Source: Candidatus Thiodiazotropha sp. (ex Monitilora ramsayi)
GTDB taxonomy: Bacteria > Pseudomonadota > Gammaproteobacteria > Chromatiales > Chromatiaceae
NCBI GenBank assembly: GCA_025655595.1
Contig: JAHXIO010000027.1
Span: forward strand, 38,333 to 102,332
Reading direction: 5' to 3'
Length of the DNA stretch: 64,000 nt
Below the pieces are notes generated by a model. That model saw nothing but the letters and a program-made list of their open reading frames with translations. It was not told the origin of the DNA and made no database searches. Both the position numbers and the translations under genes were made by a program. How positions within the stretch are numbered: the stretch's first letter is position 1; the number at the start of each line of letters is the position of its first letter. This document shows, in pieces, positions 15,536 through 24,683 of this stretch.

Positions 15536-15778
15536 AAAACAGAATATGTGCTCATTTTATACTTTAATAAAATCCATCTGTAAGTCAGATTTCGCTAATC
15601 TGGTTTTAGTTTCTATGCTCTATATCCATTTCTTAACTGAAAAAGGGTTCTGACTCTTTAGCTCAGTTTATTTGATTAAGTTTCTTTTGATTAAGTTATG
15701 AACAAAATGGGTCAGTACCCTTTGTTAAGTTACAGCGAAAAAAGGGTACTGACCCCTTTTATTAGACCCCTTTTATTA
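15536..15778 (+). repeat. 225-bp direct duplication, copy 2, plus one extra unit
   Basis: Second copy of 15011-15235 (to 15761), followed by another GACCCCTTTTATTA unit. The lipoprotein gene is represented here only by its first seven or so codons. No gene lies in 15031-15816. Confidence 0.85.
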
Positions 15779-15781
15779 TCA

Positions 15782-15815
15782 GCTTTATTAGCTCGGATAG
15801 ACCCGCTTGTTATCC
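15782..15815 (-). repeat. Truncated attC of cassette 4
   Basis: On minus, GGATAAC (15815-15809) directly follows the stop codon of the cassette's last gene. It is the exact complement of the GTTATCC core at the cassette's upstream junction (17196-17190), as expected for an attC start. The rest of the site, including its second core, is missing where the repeat island begins. Confidence 0.6.
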
Positions 15816-15816
15816 T

Positions 15817-16623
15817 TTAGATTCGTATCGCGAGTATTTCAATCAATGCTAGGCGGACATAATGCCTAAGGCGAAGAACCTCATCGCGATCTGTTGGAGT
15901 GTGAGTTGAGATGTTGGATCGGGTATAGACCGACCGCACGAACTGGCCGATCATCTCATCAACGAGTTCGACAGCCGAAGCTGTTGGCCCAATCTGGGCG
16001 CGTGAACGCTCACGAAGCTTTAGAATGTATTGAACTTTCTGTTTCATTGTTGGACCCGATACATCTTTTACCTGCTTGTAGCCATCCATTGCCTTGACGT
16101 CCTTATCAGGAGCAAGATAATCAAGAGTCTCTCTAAGAGCTTCGCGCATGTCGGTAGCTGGACCGCGATATGAGAGTCGGTCACTTGACTGGAGGTCTTG
16201 GAGAGCTTGCTGATAAGACTTAGCTGCGAACGGAAGAATGCTGTCCAAAGTTTCGACGATTAGTTGATCAGTCGTATCGTAAAGCGAGTTTGTCCCCTCT
16301 GTAGTCGAGCGAGACATGAACTCGGCGTCGAGCGCCACAAGGAGCTTCTTCGCAGATGTAAGCTTTGTGATGTAGGTGGTTTTGGCGCCACGTTTATGGG
16401 TGAGCTCGATGAGGCTCTTGAGCACCTTGTCCAGCTCGACGGCGGTCTCTGTCAAGTGTCCGTGTCCGTCCAACGATGGCCGCAGGATCTGGAAATACTG
16501 CTCAACAGTCTCTCTTACTTCTTTCTTAAGCGCTTGGTTCGCAATCTGCTTTCCGGGAGCCTTTCGGATCTTTGCGCGCGCTCGATCAAGCGCTTCAATA
16601 AGCGATGATGGAGTGAGTTCCAT
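15817..16623 (-). CDS. Cassette 4 protein B, unknown
   Basis: A 268-residue mostly helical soluble protein with no recognised family. A C-terminal helical block (VQYILKLRERSR...VRSVYTRSNISTH) includes a Cys-free, His-containing patch. The ATG at 16623 lies 7 nt past the stop of protein A and has GGAG upstream; an in-frame ATG at 16656 would overlap protein A. Its stop is 1 bp before the attC core, as in integron cassettes. It forms a two-gene cassette with protein A. A defence or toxin-antitoxin role is possible but unsupported by motifs. Confidence 0.6.
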   Translation of the reverse strand: MELTPSSLIEALDRARAKIRKAPGKQIANQALKKEVRETVEQYFQILRPSLDGHGHLTETAVELDKVLKSLIELTHKRGAKTTYITKLTSAKKLLVALDAEFMSRSTTEGTNSLYDTTDQLIVETLDSILPFAAKSYQQALQDLQSSDRLSYRGPATDMREALRETLDYLAPDKDVKAMDGYKQVKDVSGPTMKQKVQYILKLRERSRAQIGPTASAVELVDEMIGQFVRSVYTRSNISTHTPTDRDEVLRLRHYVRLALIEILAIRI

Positions 16624-16630
16624 AGAACGC

Positions 16631-17167
16631 TTATTCTCCACCGGCTGGTAAGCCATGCGTAACCAAGTTGTAACCCACGGCGTTCAGTTTGTAGTGTCCT
16701 CTCTCCGCTGATTCGAAGTATCCCGCGCGCTTTGCATTCTTGAGAACTTGCTTGATGTCTTCCGGGAGTTTAAAGCCGGCCTGCTTGAAGTATTTTTCGA
16801 GGTCGGCGGTCGTAACTGTTTCTGAGCGCTCGTCCTCCCCTGCAAGTTCAGAGAGATAGTAGGCAACAACACAAGCCATTTGCTGAGCTGATTTTGGCTG
16901 TTTTTCCTCTTTCAAAGTTCGGATGTCTTTTGCTGCACGCCGCGAGGGGGCGGGCGGCGGATCAACCGACGGCATGGCGGGAGGAGCGGCTCCAGGCTTT
17001 GCCTCCGGTGATTGCGCAGGCAGCGATGTGGTGCCTCCGGGCAGAGAGATTCCAAGGTGATCGCACACTGCCTTTAGTGCAACTGTCCTGCTGTCCGGCT
17101 CAAGCGAGGATAGCGCTAGGGAGATTTGATCAATTGCCTGTCCTAGAGATAGTTTTTCTTCTGCCAT
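16631..17167 (-). CDS. Cassette 4 protein A, winged-helix-like C-terminus
   Basis: A 178-residue protein in three parts: an N-terminal helical domain (about 1-45), a Pro/Ala-rich linker (about 46-85), and a C-terminal domain (about 90-175) whose TADLEKYFKQAGFKLP and KRAGYFESAERGHYKLNAVG segments look like a winged helix. It may bind DNA or a partner. First gene of cassette 4; protein B follows 7 nt later. No family is recognised. Codon use is more GC-rich than in the neighbouring cassettes. Confidence 0.6.
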   Translation of the reverse strand: MAEEKLSLGQAIDQISLALSSLEPDSRTVALKAVCDHLGISLPGGTTSLPAQSPEAKPGAAPPAMPSVDPPPAPSRRAAKDIRTLKEEKQPKSAQQMACVVAYYLSELAGEDERSETVTTADLEKYFKQAGFKLPEDIKQVLKNAKRAGYFESAERGHYKLNAVGYNLVTHGLPAGGE

Positions 17168-17188
17168 ATGTATCGACTCCTACTTCTT

Positions 17189-17274
17189 GGGATAACGATT
17201 AAATATGGGGAGCTGGCGCGAGTGCGTCGGCGTCCCAGTGAACGATAGTGAGCGACATAATTTTCTTGTTAGGC
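17189..17274 (-). repeat. attC site of cassette 3
   Basis: On minus it begins GCCTAAC (17274-17268, matching RYYYAAC and containing the gene's TAA stop) and ends GTTATCC (17195-17189 region), with an imperfect palindrome between (GGGACGCC / GGCGTCCC-like arms). About 86 bp, within the normal attC range. Confidence 0.75.
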
Positions 17275-17991
17275 TTCTTTTCCATATTGCTGTATAAGCG
17301 ACATAGGTTGCGAGGCCTCTAACATTAGTTTTGGAAGTGCTTTATTAAATAAATCTACCGCCTCATAGAAAGAAGCGAGTATTTTCAAGGTTTGCATAGC
17401 ATCTAAACTAGAAATCGTCTTGTATTGATATAATGCGTCTGCATCTCTATGCGCGATTGTTGAATGACGAATATGAGAAAGAAGCTTCCTGGCTTTATTT
17501 TGTGCTTTATTCATTGTTCTTAAGGCAATAGCCATCTCTTGTCTAAGTTCCTGGCTTATCCCTGCATTTTCATAAATATTGTTCATTTTATTTGCTGGTG
17601 CCACTTTGGACATATCCCACTCATGCATTACAAGCAACATAACCCGTAAAGACAAATTTCTTTGCCATTTATCAGGATGAGTAAGAGCGTCAACCTTTAA
17701 AGCTTGAATATCTCTTTCTGCCAGCAAAAAGAAAAGTGATATATTGAAAATCTCCTTTGTTGAATGAAACTCTCTCTTTTGCGCCTTTATTGACTCTCTA
17801 ACTATTGTGTTAAATGTAGATTGAAGTGCTTTCTTTCTTTGCCTTTCGCTTACCTTTAATTTGATTCTTAAATATCTTCGTGCAATGCCTTCAATATAGG
17901 GTCTAGTGATTTTAATTACTTTAATTCTAAACCACCGATTGATTACCTCTTGCGGTTGATCAAAGAGCTTTCGTTTACTCGATTCTGGCAC
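17269..17991 (-). CDS. Cassette 3 protein, HEPN-like motif
   Basis: A 240-residue, highly basic, helical protein. The segment RHSTIAHRDADALY (about residues 179-192) contains R-x5-H, the pattern of HEPN-type RNases, though the fold cannot be confirmed by eye. No signal peptide or membrane helix. The TAA stop lies inside the attC core, typical for cassette genes. Its neighbours are unrelated cassettes. Function unknown; an RNase or toxin-like role is a weak inference. Confidence 0.6.
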   Translation of the reverse strand: MPESSKRKLFDQPQEVINRWFRIKVIKITRPYIEGIARRYLRIKLKVSERQRKKALQSTFNTIVRESIKAQKREFHSTKEIFNISLFFLLAERDIQALKVDALTHPDKWQRNLSLRVMLLVMHEWDMSKVAPANKMNNIYENAGISQELRQEMAIALRTMNKAQNKARKLLSHIRHSTIAHRDADALYQYKTISSLDAMQTLKILASFYEAVDLFNKALPKLMLEASQPMSLIQQYGKEA

Positions 17992-18006
17992 TCAGATGTC
18001 CTGTAA

Positions 18007-18070
18007 GCCTAACGTTAGAGTTAAGAGGCGACACGCTTTTGTGGCGTCCATTTTTCAATGATTTGTTAGC
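18007..18070 (-). repeat. attC site of cassette 2
   Basis: On minus: AGCTAAC (18070-18064), an imperfect palindrome with arms GACGCCAC and GTGTCGCC around AAAAGC, and terminal GTTAGGC (18013-18007). About 64 bp. The stop codon of the cassette 2 gene is inside the first core. Confidence 0.85.
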
Positions 18071-18707
18071 TTTGCATCTTAATAACAAAGAGGTACAAGT
18101 GAGTTTCAATATTCGCAACTTGTTCTCTAGATATTACATATTCATTATAGTCAGAGCGAATTCTTTCTATATGTTGAGACGCTTGTTCAATAGTTTCTAA
18201 ATATATACCCGATTCACAAGAAATAATTGACTCATAAAAAGCGCCCCATCTCATAGATGACTTTTCACATTTGTATGGAGTTCTGGCTGATGAATTATCG
18301 AACCATATGTTATAATCGATGTCAGATCGCGGCTTCCAGAAAATACAGTGTTCTAATGCATTATTCCTTAAGTCTCTGTTTATAAAGGTAGGTAAACAAT
18401 AGAAAATTTCTTTATGTTTTTGAATTAGTTCAAATTGACCTGATGGATGATGTAAAGACCATTTTAACCTGTCTGTCGCTATTGCCCCGGAAGCCATTTT
18501 TGCTTGCTTCATTTGTATACCAATAAGCTTCGAATTTACAAAAAGTGACTGATCTGCTGGCCATGCAGTTTCATCTTGAGGAGAGATAGCCCAAACCTCA
18601 TATTTAACTTTTAGTGAACTGAGATACCCTTCAATTCCTTGAATAATCCATGCCTCATATTCACGCTCTATTGGCGGTGAAAGTTTAGTTACTAAATGAT
18701 GCGGCAC
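18066..18707 (-). CDS. Cassette 2 protein, possible nuclease-like fold
   Basis: A 213-residue soluble protein. The early part EREYEAWIIQGIEGYL, then a predicted strand with IGIQMKQAKM (about residues 67-76), recalls PD-(D/E)xK-like nuclease cores, where Q/E-x-K follows a strand; I cannot confirm this. No family is recognised. The TAA stop is part of the attC core (AGCTAAC). The gene is AT-richer than the hydrogenase region nearby, consistent with a captured cassette. Confidence 0.6.
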   Translation of the reverse strand: MPHHLVTKLSPPIEREYEAWIIQGIEGYLSSLKVKYEVWAISPQDETAWPADQSLFVNSKLIGIQMKQAKMASGAIATDRLKWSLHHPSGQFELIQKHKEIFYCLPTFINRDLRNNALEHCIFWKPRSDIDYNIWFDNSSARTPYKCEKSSMRWGAFYESIISCESGIYLETIEQASQHIERIRSDYNEYVISREQVANIETHLYLFVIKMQS

Positions 18708-18723
18708 ATTAATTTCCTATAAA

Positions 18724-18795
18724 GCTAACGCCACACATCAGGCGACCGAAAAACGCGCAGCGTTTTTTGGGTCTCATGAATGTGATTGTTAGCGC
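18724..18795 (-). repeat. attC site of cassette 1
   Basis: On minus: GCGCTAAC (18795-18788), then nearly complete pairing across the site (CACATTCA with TGATGTG, GACC with GGTC, AAAAACGC with GCGTTTTT) and terminal GTTAGCT (18729-18723). The arms fold almost end to end, the clearest attC in the array. Confidence 0.9.
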
Positions 18796-19551
18796 TCATT
18801 TGCCAGCTTTGCTCGTCCACTGGGTGTAAATGTTGTCAGCCCACTGCTGACCATACCGAGACGGTTTTGATTTGAGGTTAAATGCTTTTGTAGCGTGTTT
18901 CATTGCCTCATCCGCACCCTTTGAATCCCACCCATTTTTGATACACCACGCCCTAATGTTTTTTGGATCTTCGATTTGATTGTGGGCGCGCAGAATGCGG
19001 AAAGCGTCTTTTACGGCATCCTCATCACGCGGATTCAGGATACGGTTCGCTAGATTTATTCTGCTTGTAATTGATTCTAAAGCAGCTTCAACAACAGGGT
19101 TTTCGATCAGTACAGTATCAGTTTGTTGTTGCCCGGGGGTAATGGGGCTCCAAGTTCGCTCCCATTCTTCAACTGCATCTGGAGCATGAGGAACGCATAT
19201 TACGATTTTGAAATTACCATTTGAATCAACAGAATCCATCATGCGCTGATCTGCGTAGACGACAAGTACCGCATCGGCCCTTGTGTAGCTTTTGAACGAT
19301 CTTGCTGTCTCTAAGCGTAACGAACAATTTCCAAGCCGGACAGGCTTGCCAGCATTTAGTATTTTGGATGCATTTTTACCTAAAACAGCTGACAAGGTTG
19401 TGTGCTGTAAATGCGCTTTAACAGGAATAAAAAGAACGCATTCCTTAATGCTTTTTTCGTCGCTCGCGAGCCCGACCAGAACTTGCAGGGCGGTTTTTAT
19501 TGCCGCTCCGTCATATTCTTCGTCTGGGATAACAACTCTTCTTGTGTCCAT
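18796..19551 (-). CDS. Cassette 1 protein, unknown
   Basis: A 251-residue soluble protein of alpha/beta appearance with no recognised family. N-terminal half has strands ECVLFIPVK and ADAVLVVYAD and looks Rossmann-like; the C-terminal half is helical (about 150-250). Spacing of AAGAAGG to ATG is good (about 7 nt). The TGA stop lies 2 bp before the attC core. It is the first cassette, nearest the putative promoter at 19691-19801. Confidence 0.65.
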   Translation of the reverse strand: MDTRRVVIPDEEYDGAAIKTALQVLVGLASDEKSIKECVLFIPVKAHLQHTTLSAVLGKNASKILNAGKPVRLGNCSLRLETARSFKSYTRADAVLVVYADQRMMDSVDSNGNFKIVICVPHAPDAVEEWERTWSPITPGQQQTDTVLIENPVVEAALESITSRINLANRILNPRDEDAVKDAFRILRAHNQIEDPKNIRAWCIKNGWDSKGADEAMKHATKAFNLKSKPSRYGQQWADNIYTQWTSKAGK

Positions 19552-19572
19552 GTATACGCCTTCTTTTTTGTA

Positions 19573-19582
19573 GCGCTAACAG
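19573..19582 (-). other. Upstream cassette junction core
   Basis: GTTAGCG on minus, 24 bp before the first cassette start codon. It is complementary to the CGCTAAC at the start of cassette 1's own attC, as a recombined core should be. No attI or intI is recognisable upstream. Confidence 0.7.
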
Positions 19583-19690
19583 TTACTTATACAACCGGCA
19601 CAAATAATGTGTCATGTGGCTAGCACAGATAATGGCTTATACCGCCAATGATTCTCAATATGTACTCATAGCCGTAAGAGTCACCCTGAT

Positions 19691-19801
19691 GGGCAGTATG
19701 GAAAGGTTGAAAAATCAGCCAGCATCCTGCTTGGGAGGGTTTTCCCTTATTCGTCAACAGATTAACAGATTTTCTCTGAAAATATACTTGATCAAAGTCA
19801 T
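19691..19801 (-). promoter_or_regulatory. Leader/promoter element copy B with Crp/Fnr-type box
   Basis: Counterpart of 9511-9620: box TTGATCAAAGTCAT (19788-19801 on plus), -10-like TAATCT (19759-19764) at the same 23-nt spacing, and stem GCAGTATG (19693-19700) / CATCCTGC (19723-19730) with one mismatch. It points at the cassette array about 140 bp downstream. Confidence 0.5.
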
Positions 19802-20504
19802 CTCAAGTGATGGATCTATCGCCTTCAGAGCCCTTGATCACGACTGTTATATACTCAGAATCGATCTGAATTACTTGTCCATCAATATATAACATTGATT
19901 AATTACTCTCTCGACATCAAACCACCTAAGTCAAGAATCTCGATCCTAAAAGAGACACTCAACAGCGACCACTTTGACAAGGACAACGTCGTATATTGAT
20001 GCAAGAGGCTACTTCATTTACCCGCTGACCAAGATAAAAAGCAACTCGGCTTACCTCATCCGGTACTTAACGAGCTAAATATTGAACACCACAACGCCTC
20101 TTTTCTAACTAACGAAAAGATTTTTCGAATTCACAGGATTATTTTAGAAACTCACGAAAACATTTCAGAAATTCGCCGCTTTATTTTGGAACCCGACGAG
20201 CTAAAAAGCGAAACTCACGAGCCTTTTTAACTCGCCATTGACTAATTTTCAGTCAATGCTTGTATTTATTTTGCTCAACAGTTCGTTTAAAAGCGTCGCG
20301 ATTTAGAAAAAAAGCCTCGTCAACCGGCAAAAATGCTTCGTGAGTTTCAATCAGGACGCCATCAGTTTCACTTTTCATCCCGTGATGTTCGATCAGAGAA
20401 GGGATCGTTACATTATTCTTCCCATACAGTTCAGAAAAGAATGATTATGTCTCTGATTACTTCGAGATATCGGGATGCTGCAAACAATGCATTGAAGAAA
20501 TCAC
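19802..20504. other. Intergenic stretch without a supported gene
   Basis: About 700 bp between the cassette array and hupV. On plus, one frame from about 19845 to 20229 is open except for a single TGA (about 20001) and ends at TAA after FILEPDELKSETHEPF; it has no start codon with a ribosome-binding site and may be a decayed gene. Nothing else is recognised. Confidence 0.4.
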
Positions 20505-21953
20505 TTAATGCACAGTACAAACCATACAAGGATCAAACGACCTGACGATATGCTGCACCGACACGGGCTCCTTCTCCCCTGCCCTCAGCGTCGCTCCCTC
20601 CAACGCGATCTCCAACGCCCCCGGCTGACCTTCGCTGTCCCGCGGTGAGAAGTTCCAGGTGGTCGGCGCGATGATCTGGTAGTTGAGGATGCGCCCATGC
20701 TTGATCTTGATCCAGTGCCCCAGACTGCCCCGGGCCGCTTCCACCAAGCCGAAGCCCTGGGCCTCCTGGGGGAAGGGTTTGTGGTTGCAGATGGCCTCGC
20801 CCGGTTTGAGCTCCCTGGCCCAGGCCTCCATTTGCATCACCACCCTGGCAATCTCCAGCAGGCGGGCGATGACACGGTTGCGTACATTGCCGCCGCTCTC
20901 TGAGACCAGGTCTCGGATCAGGGGATGACCGTCCACCTGTTGACGGGCCAAGGCGCCGACTTCGACGACTCGGCCATCCAGCCTTGGTGCCTTGCACCAG
21001 GTATAGGCCTGCGCCACATCGGCGTCGGGCAGAGTGATACCTTCGAAGGGGTGTTTGGGTCCTGTCTGATGGGCCATCCAGCTATGGCTGACATCTTCGG
21101 TGATGCGTGAGGTGTCCAGCGGTTGTGTTTCTTGATCCCAGAGGCCCTGTTTGAAAATCGGCTCACCCTGCAGCCGGTAGGCGCCGTAGCTCATGAACCG
21201 GTCGTTGCCCCGCCCGAGCTGTTGGAGGTCGAGCTGTCTGGCCACTTCGAGAAAGCGTCGGAAGTCGCTGCTCTCGGGATTGTGATTATCGATCCACTGC
21301 TCCAGTGCCGTTATGGAGTCGAGCGCGACAATATTTTCCAGGCTGTCGCCGTAGAGGGTGCTCTCGAGAAAGCGTCGGAAGCCGAAAAGGATCGCTTGTA
21401 GTCTTGCCTTCTCCTGCATCTCGACGGCGCGGGTGGTGCCGCCGGGCTGGATGGCCAGGCTGTGGGGCCACTTGCCCGCCATTATTCCCATCAGGTGCAT
21501 GAACTGGGCCCGGGCCGGGAGCATCTCCTGGGCGGCGGTGCCGGTCTGGGCGCGGAAGCGCTTTTCGATCATGGGATACCAGGGTTCGCTGCGGTAGGTC
21601 TCGCGGGCGAAGTCGGGCATGAAGAAGAGGTAGAAGTGGGTCAGGTGATCGGCCACGTTTTCGTTGGCCAGGATCAGGTTGATGGAGAGGTCGCCGTTGG
21701 GGGGTGGGGTCACGCCCTGCAGGTCGGCCAGCGCCCGGGCCGCGGCCACTGATTGTGAGACGGAACAGATGCCGCAGATGCGTGGGGTGTAGACCAGGGC
21801 ATCCCCCGGCTCCTTACCCTGCAGCATCTGCTCGAACCCCCGGTAGAGGGATGAGGAGACCTGGGCCGACTTGACCCGCTCATCCTCGATATCCAGCGTG
21901 ACCTCCAGGTCGCCTTCGACCCGATTGAAGGGCCCCATGATGCGGCGGGTCAC
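20505..21953 (-). CDS. hupV: H2-sensing [NiFe] hydrogenase large subunit HupV/HoxC
   Basis: A 482-residue large subunit. The N-terminal NiFe ligand motif RICGICS (Cys60, Cys63) and the C-terminal DPCMVCTVH are both present. The protein ends exactly at that His with no cleavable extension, a trait of the cytoplasmic regulatory group (HupV/HoxC) that needs no maturation protease. It would bind H2 and signal through HupT. I placed the start at a GTG overlapping the small-subunit stop (GTGA), giving the typical TRRIxxGPFNRVEGDL N-terminus; the much longer open frame upstream is a shadow of hupU. Last gene of the locus. Confidence 0.93.
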   Translation of the reverse strand: MTRRIMGPFNRVEGDLEVTLDIEDERVKSAQVSSSLYRGFEQMLQGKEPGDALVYTPRICGICSVSQSVAAARALADLQGVTPPPNGDLSINLILANENVADHLTHFYLFFMPDFARETYRSEPWYPMIEKRFRAQTGTAAQEMLPARAQFMHLMGIMAGKWPHSLAIQPGGTTRAVEMQEKARLQAILFGFRRFLESTLYGDSLENIVALDSITALEQWIDNHNPESSDFRRFLEVARQLDLQQLGRGNDRFMSYGAYRLQGEPIFKQGLWDQETQPLDTSRITEDVSHSWMAHQTGPKHPFEGITLPDADVAQAYTWCKAPRLDGRVVEVGALARQQVDGHPLIRDLVSESGGNVRNRVIARLLEIARVVMQMEAWARELKPGEAICNHKPFPQEAQGFGLVEAARGSLGHWIKIKHGRILNYQIIAPTTWNFSPRDSEGQPGALEIALEGATLRAGEKEPVSVQHIVRSFDPCMVCTVH

Positions 21954-22961
21954 GACTTGCCACCGACGCGTCGCTTGGGCGGTACGCGGATGTGGTCCGC
22001 CACCGCATTCTCTTTCAACCGTTTGGGGGTTGCCGCCTTGGAGAGAGAGGCCAGGGCCACGAACCAGGCCTTGGGCATATCGGTGGGCAGGCCCACCGGG
22101 ATGCCGGCGATCTTCGGTGTCTCTGTAAATGGATGCCCCGGCTCTTCGAAACCCGGCGCGGTGCAGTTGATGCAGGCGTAGCCACCGCGCAGGCAGGAGC
22201 CCTCCCCGTTCCAGAGCCGGGTGTTGCAGTCGGCGTGGGCCTGGGTGCCGAGACAGCCCATGTGCTCCATCATGCAGCCCAGGTCGGAGGGCTTTACGGC
22301 GCTGGCTTTGTATTCGTAGAACTCGTTGCGCGGGCAGCCGTGGTGAACCAGGTGGTCGGCGTAGCTGCGGGGGCGTCCCCATTCGTCGAGATGGTCCCGC
22401 TGCAACTCGCCGGCGGCGATCTGCAGCAGGGTCTCGGTCACCCAGTTGGGGTGGACCGGGCAGCCGGCGATGTTGATCACCGGCAGTCCCTGCTGATCGG
22501 TGAAATCCTTGCCCAGCAGACCGCCGTCGATGGTCTCGTCGTACTGCAGTCCGCAGGCTTCGCTGGGATTGCCCCCGGCGGCGGTGATGCCCCCATAGGC
22601 GGCGCAGCTGCCGACGGCAACCACGTGACGCGCCACCCCGGCAAGCTTCGCCACCCACTTCATCATGGGTTCGCCGGTGCCGGACAGATGGTGAAACCTG
22701 CCGCTGCCGTTGGGGCCGCAGACCACGGCGCCCTCGAGACAGAGCAGATCGAGACGCTCTTCGCCCTGGATGATGCGCTCCAGCAGTTCGATGAATTCGG
22801 ACCCCGACGCCTCGCTGACCGAGGGGTGCCAGAGGATATGGATACCGGCGCTCTCGAAGGTAGTGAAGAGATCGGGACTCTCCGCGCACAACAGGGATAA
22901 AGTGCAGCCGCCGCAGCCGCCCGACTGCAGCCAGAGCAGGTTCAACGGTTGCCGCTCGGCC

Positions 22962-22969
<8 letters not shown>
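21950..22969 (-). CDS. hupU: H2-sensing [NiFe] hydrogenase small subunit HupU/HoxB
   Basis: A 339-residue small subunit without a Tat signal peptide, as in cytoplasmic sensor hydrogenases. The proximal cluster motif GGCGGCT (Cys19, Cys22) and further cluster Cys (GSCAAYGG, IAGCPVHP, HHGCPRNE, NCTAPGF) are visible, enough for three [4Fe-4S]-type sites. It pairs with HupV. The start overlaps the end of hupT by 8 bp and its stop overlaps the hupV start, so all three are coupled. Confidence 0.93.
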
Positions 22970-24332
<1,363 letters not shown>

Positions 24333-24413
24333 GACTGTTCCCTGTTGTGGTGATTCCGTTGATGAACGCGGATGGGTTCATGTGAGTGTTGATGCCGTTA
24401 GTCTTTACGTCGT

Positions 24414-24612
24414 TGGTGCGGCGGGGCCGCAGTCTGGGTTGATGTTACTATTTTTCTGTTGGTGTGAATCATCGTAATTTTGTAGGGATTGGTGCGGCGG
24501 GGCCGCACTCTACGTCTTGATGAAGTTAATCATCGTTTCTTAGGTGATTGGTGCGCCAGGGCGCACCCTACGTCTGTCTTACCTGTAGGGTGCGGCCCTG
24601 CCGCACCGAATT
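24414..24612. repeat. GC-rich palindromic repeats between hupR and hupT
   Basis: Four units of a GGTGCGGC...GCCGCACC palindrome lie near 24414, 24491, 24550 and 24584, several with a TAGGGT or CTACG tail. They form strong hairpins and fill the 350-bp gap; the last two are oppositely oriented. No gene lies in this gap. Confidence 0.8.
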
Positions 24613-24683
24613 GTCTCAAACAGGCATGGATTCGCAGAGGTGAATTCATGCCGTCTTTTTCCCGATAGACGAAATGTAACCGC

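Noticed and set aside
6609..15761. CRISPR array in the repeat-rich region
   Set aside because: Unit spacing is irregular, units occur in both orientations with variable flanks, and no cas genes are present.
19614..19892. 92-residue plus-strand frame
   Set aside because: It is antisense to the conserved leader element and has no support of its own.
20001..20006. Selenocysteine codon (TGA-TGC) in the frame at 19845-20229
   Set aside because: No start codon, no SECIS-like hairpin recognised after the TGA, and no homolog known; decay is simpler.
21954..22889. N-terminal half of a 794-residue frame continuous with hupV
   Set aside because: It is an Arg/Gly/Pro-rich shadow of hupU in another frame. 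The real hupV begins at GTG 21953 with the family's N-terminus.
24333..24683. Second sigma-54 promoter ahead of hupT
   Set aside because: No TGGCAC-N5-TTGC match was found on the minus strand in this gap; only palindromic repeats are present.
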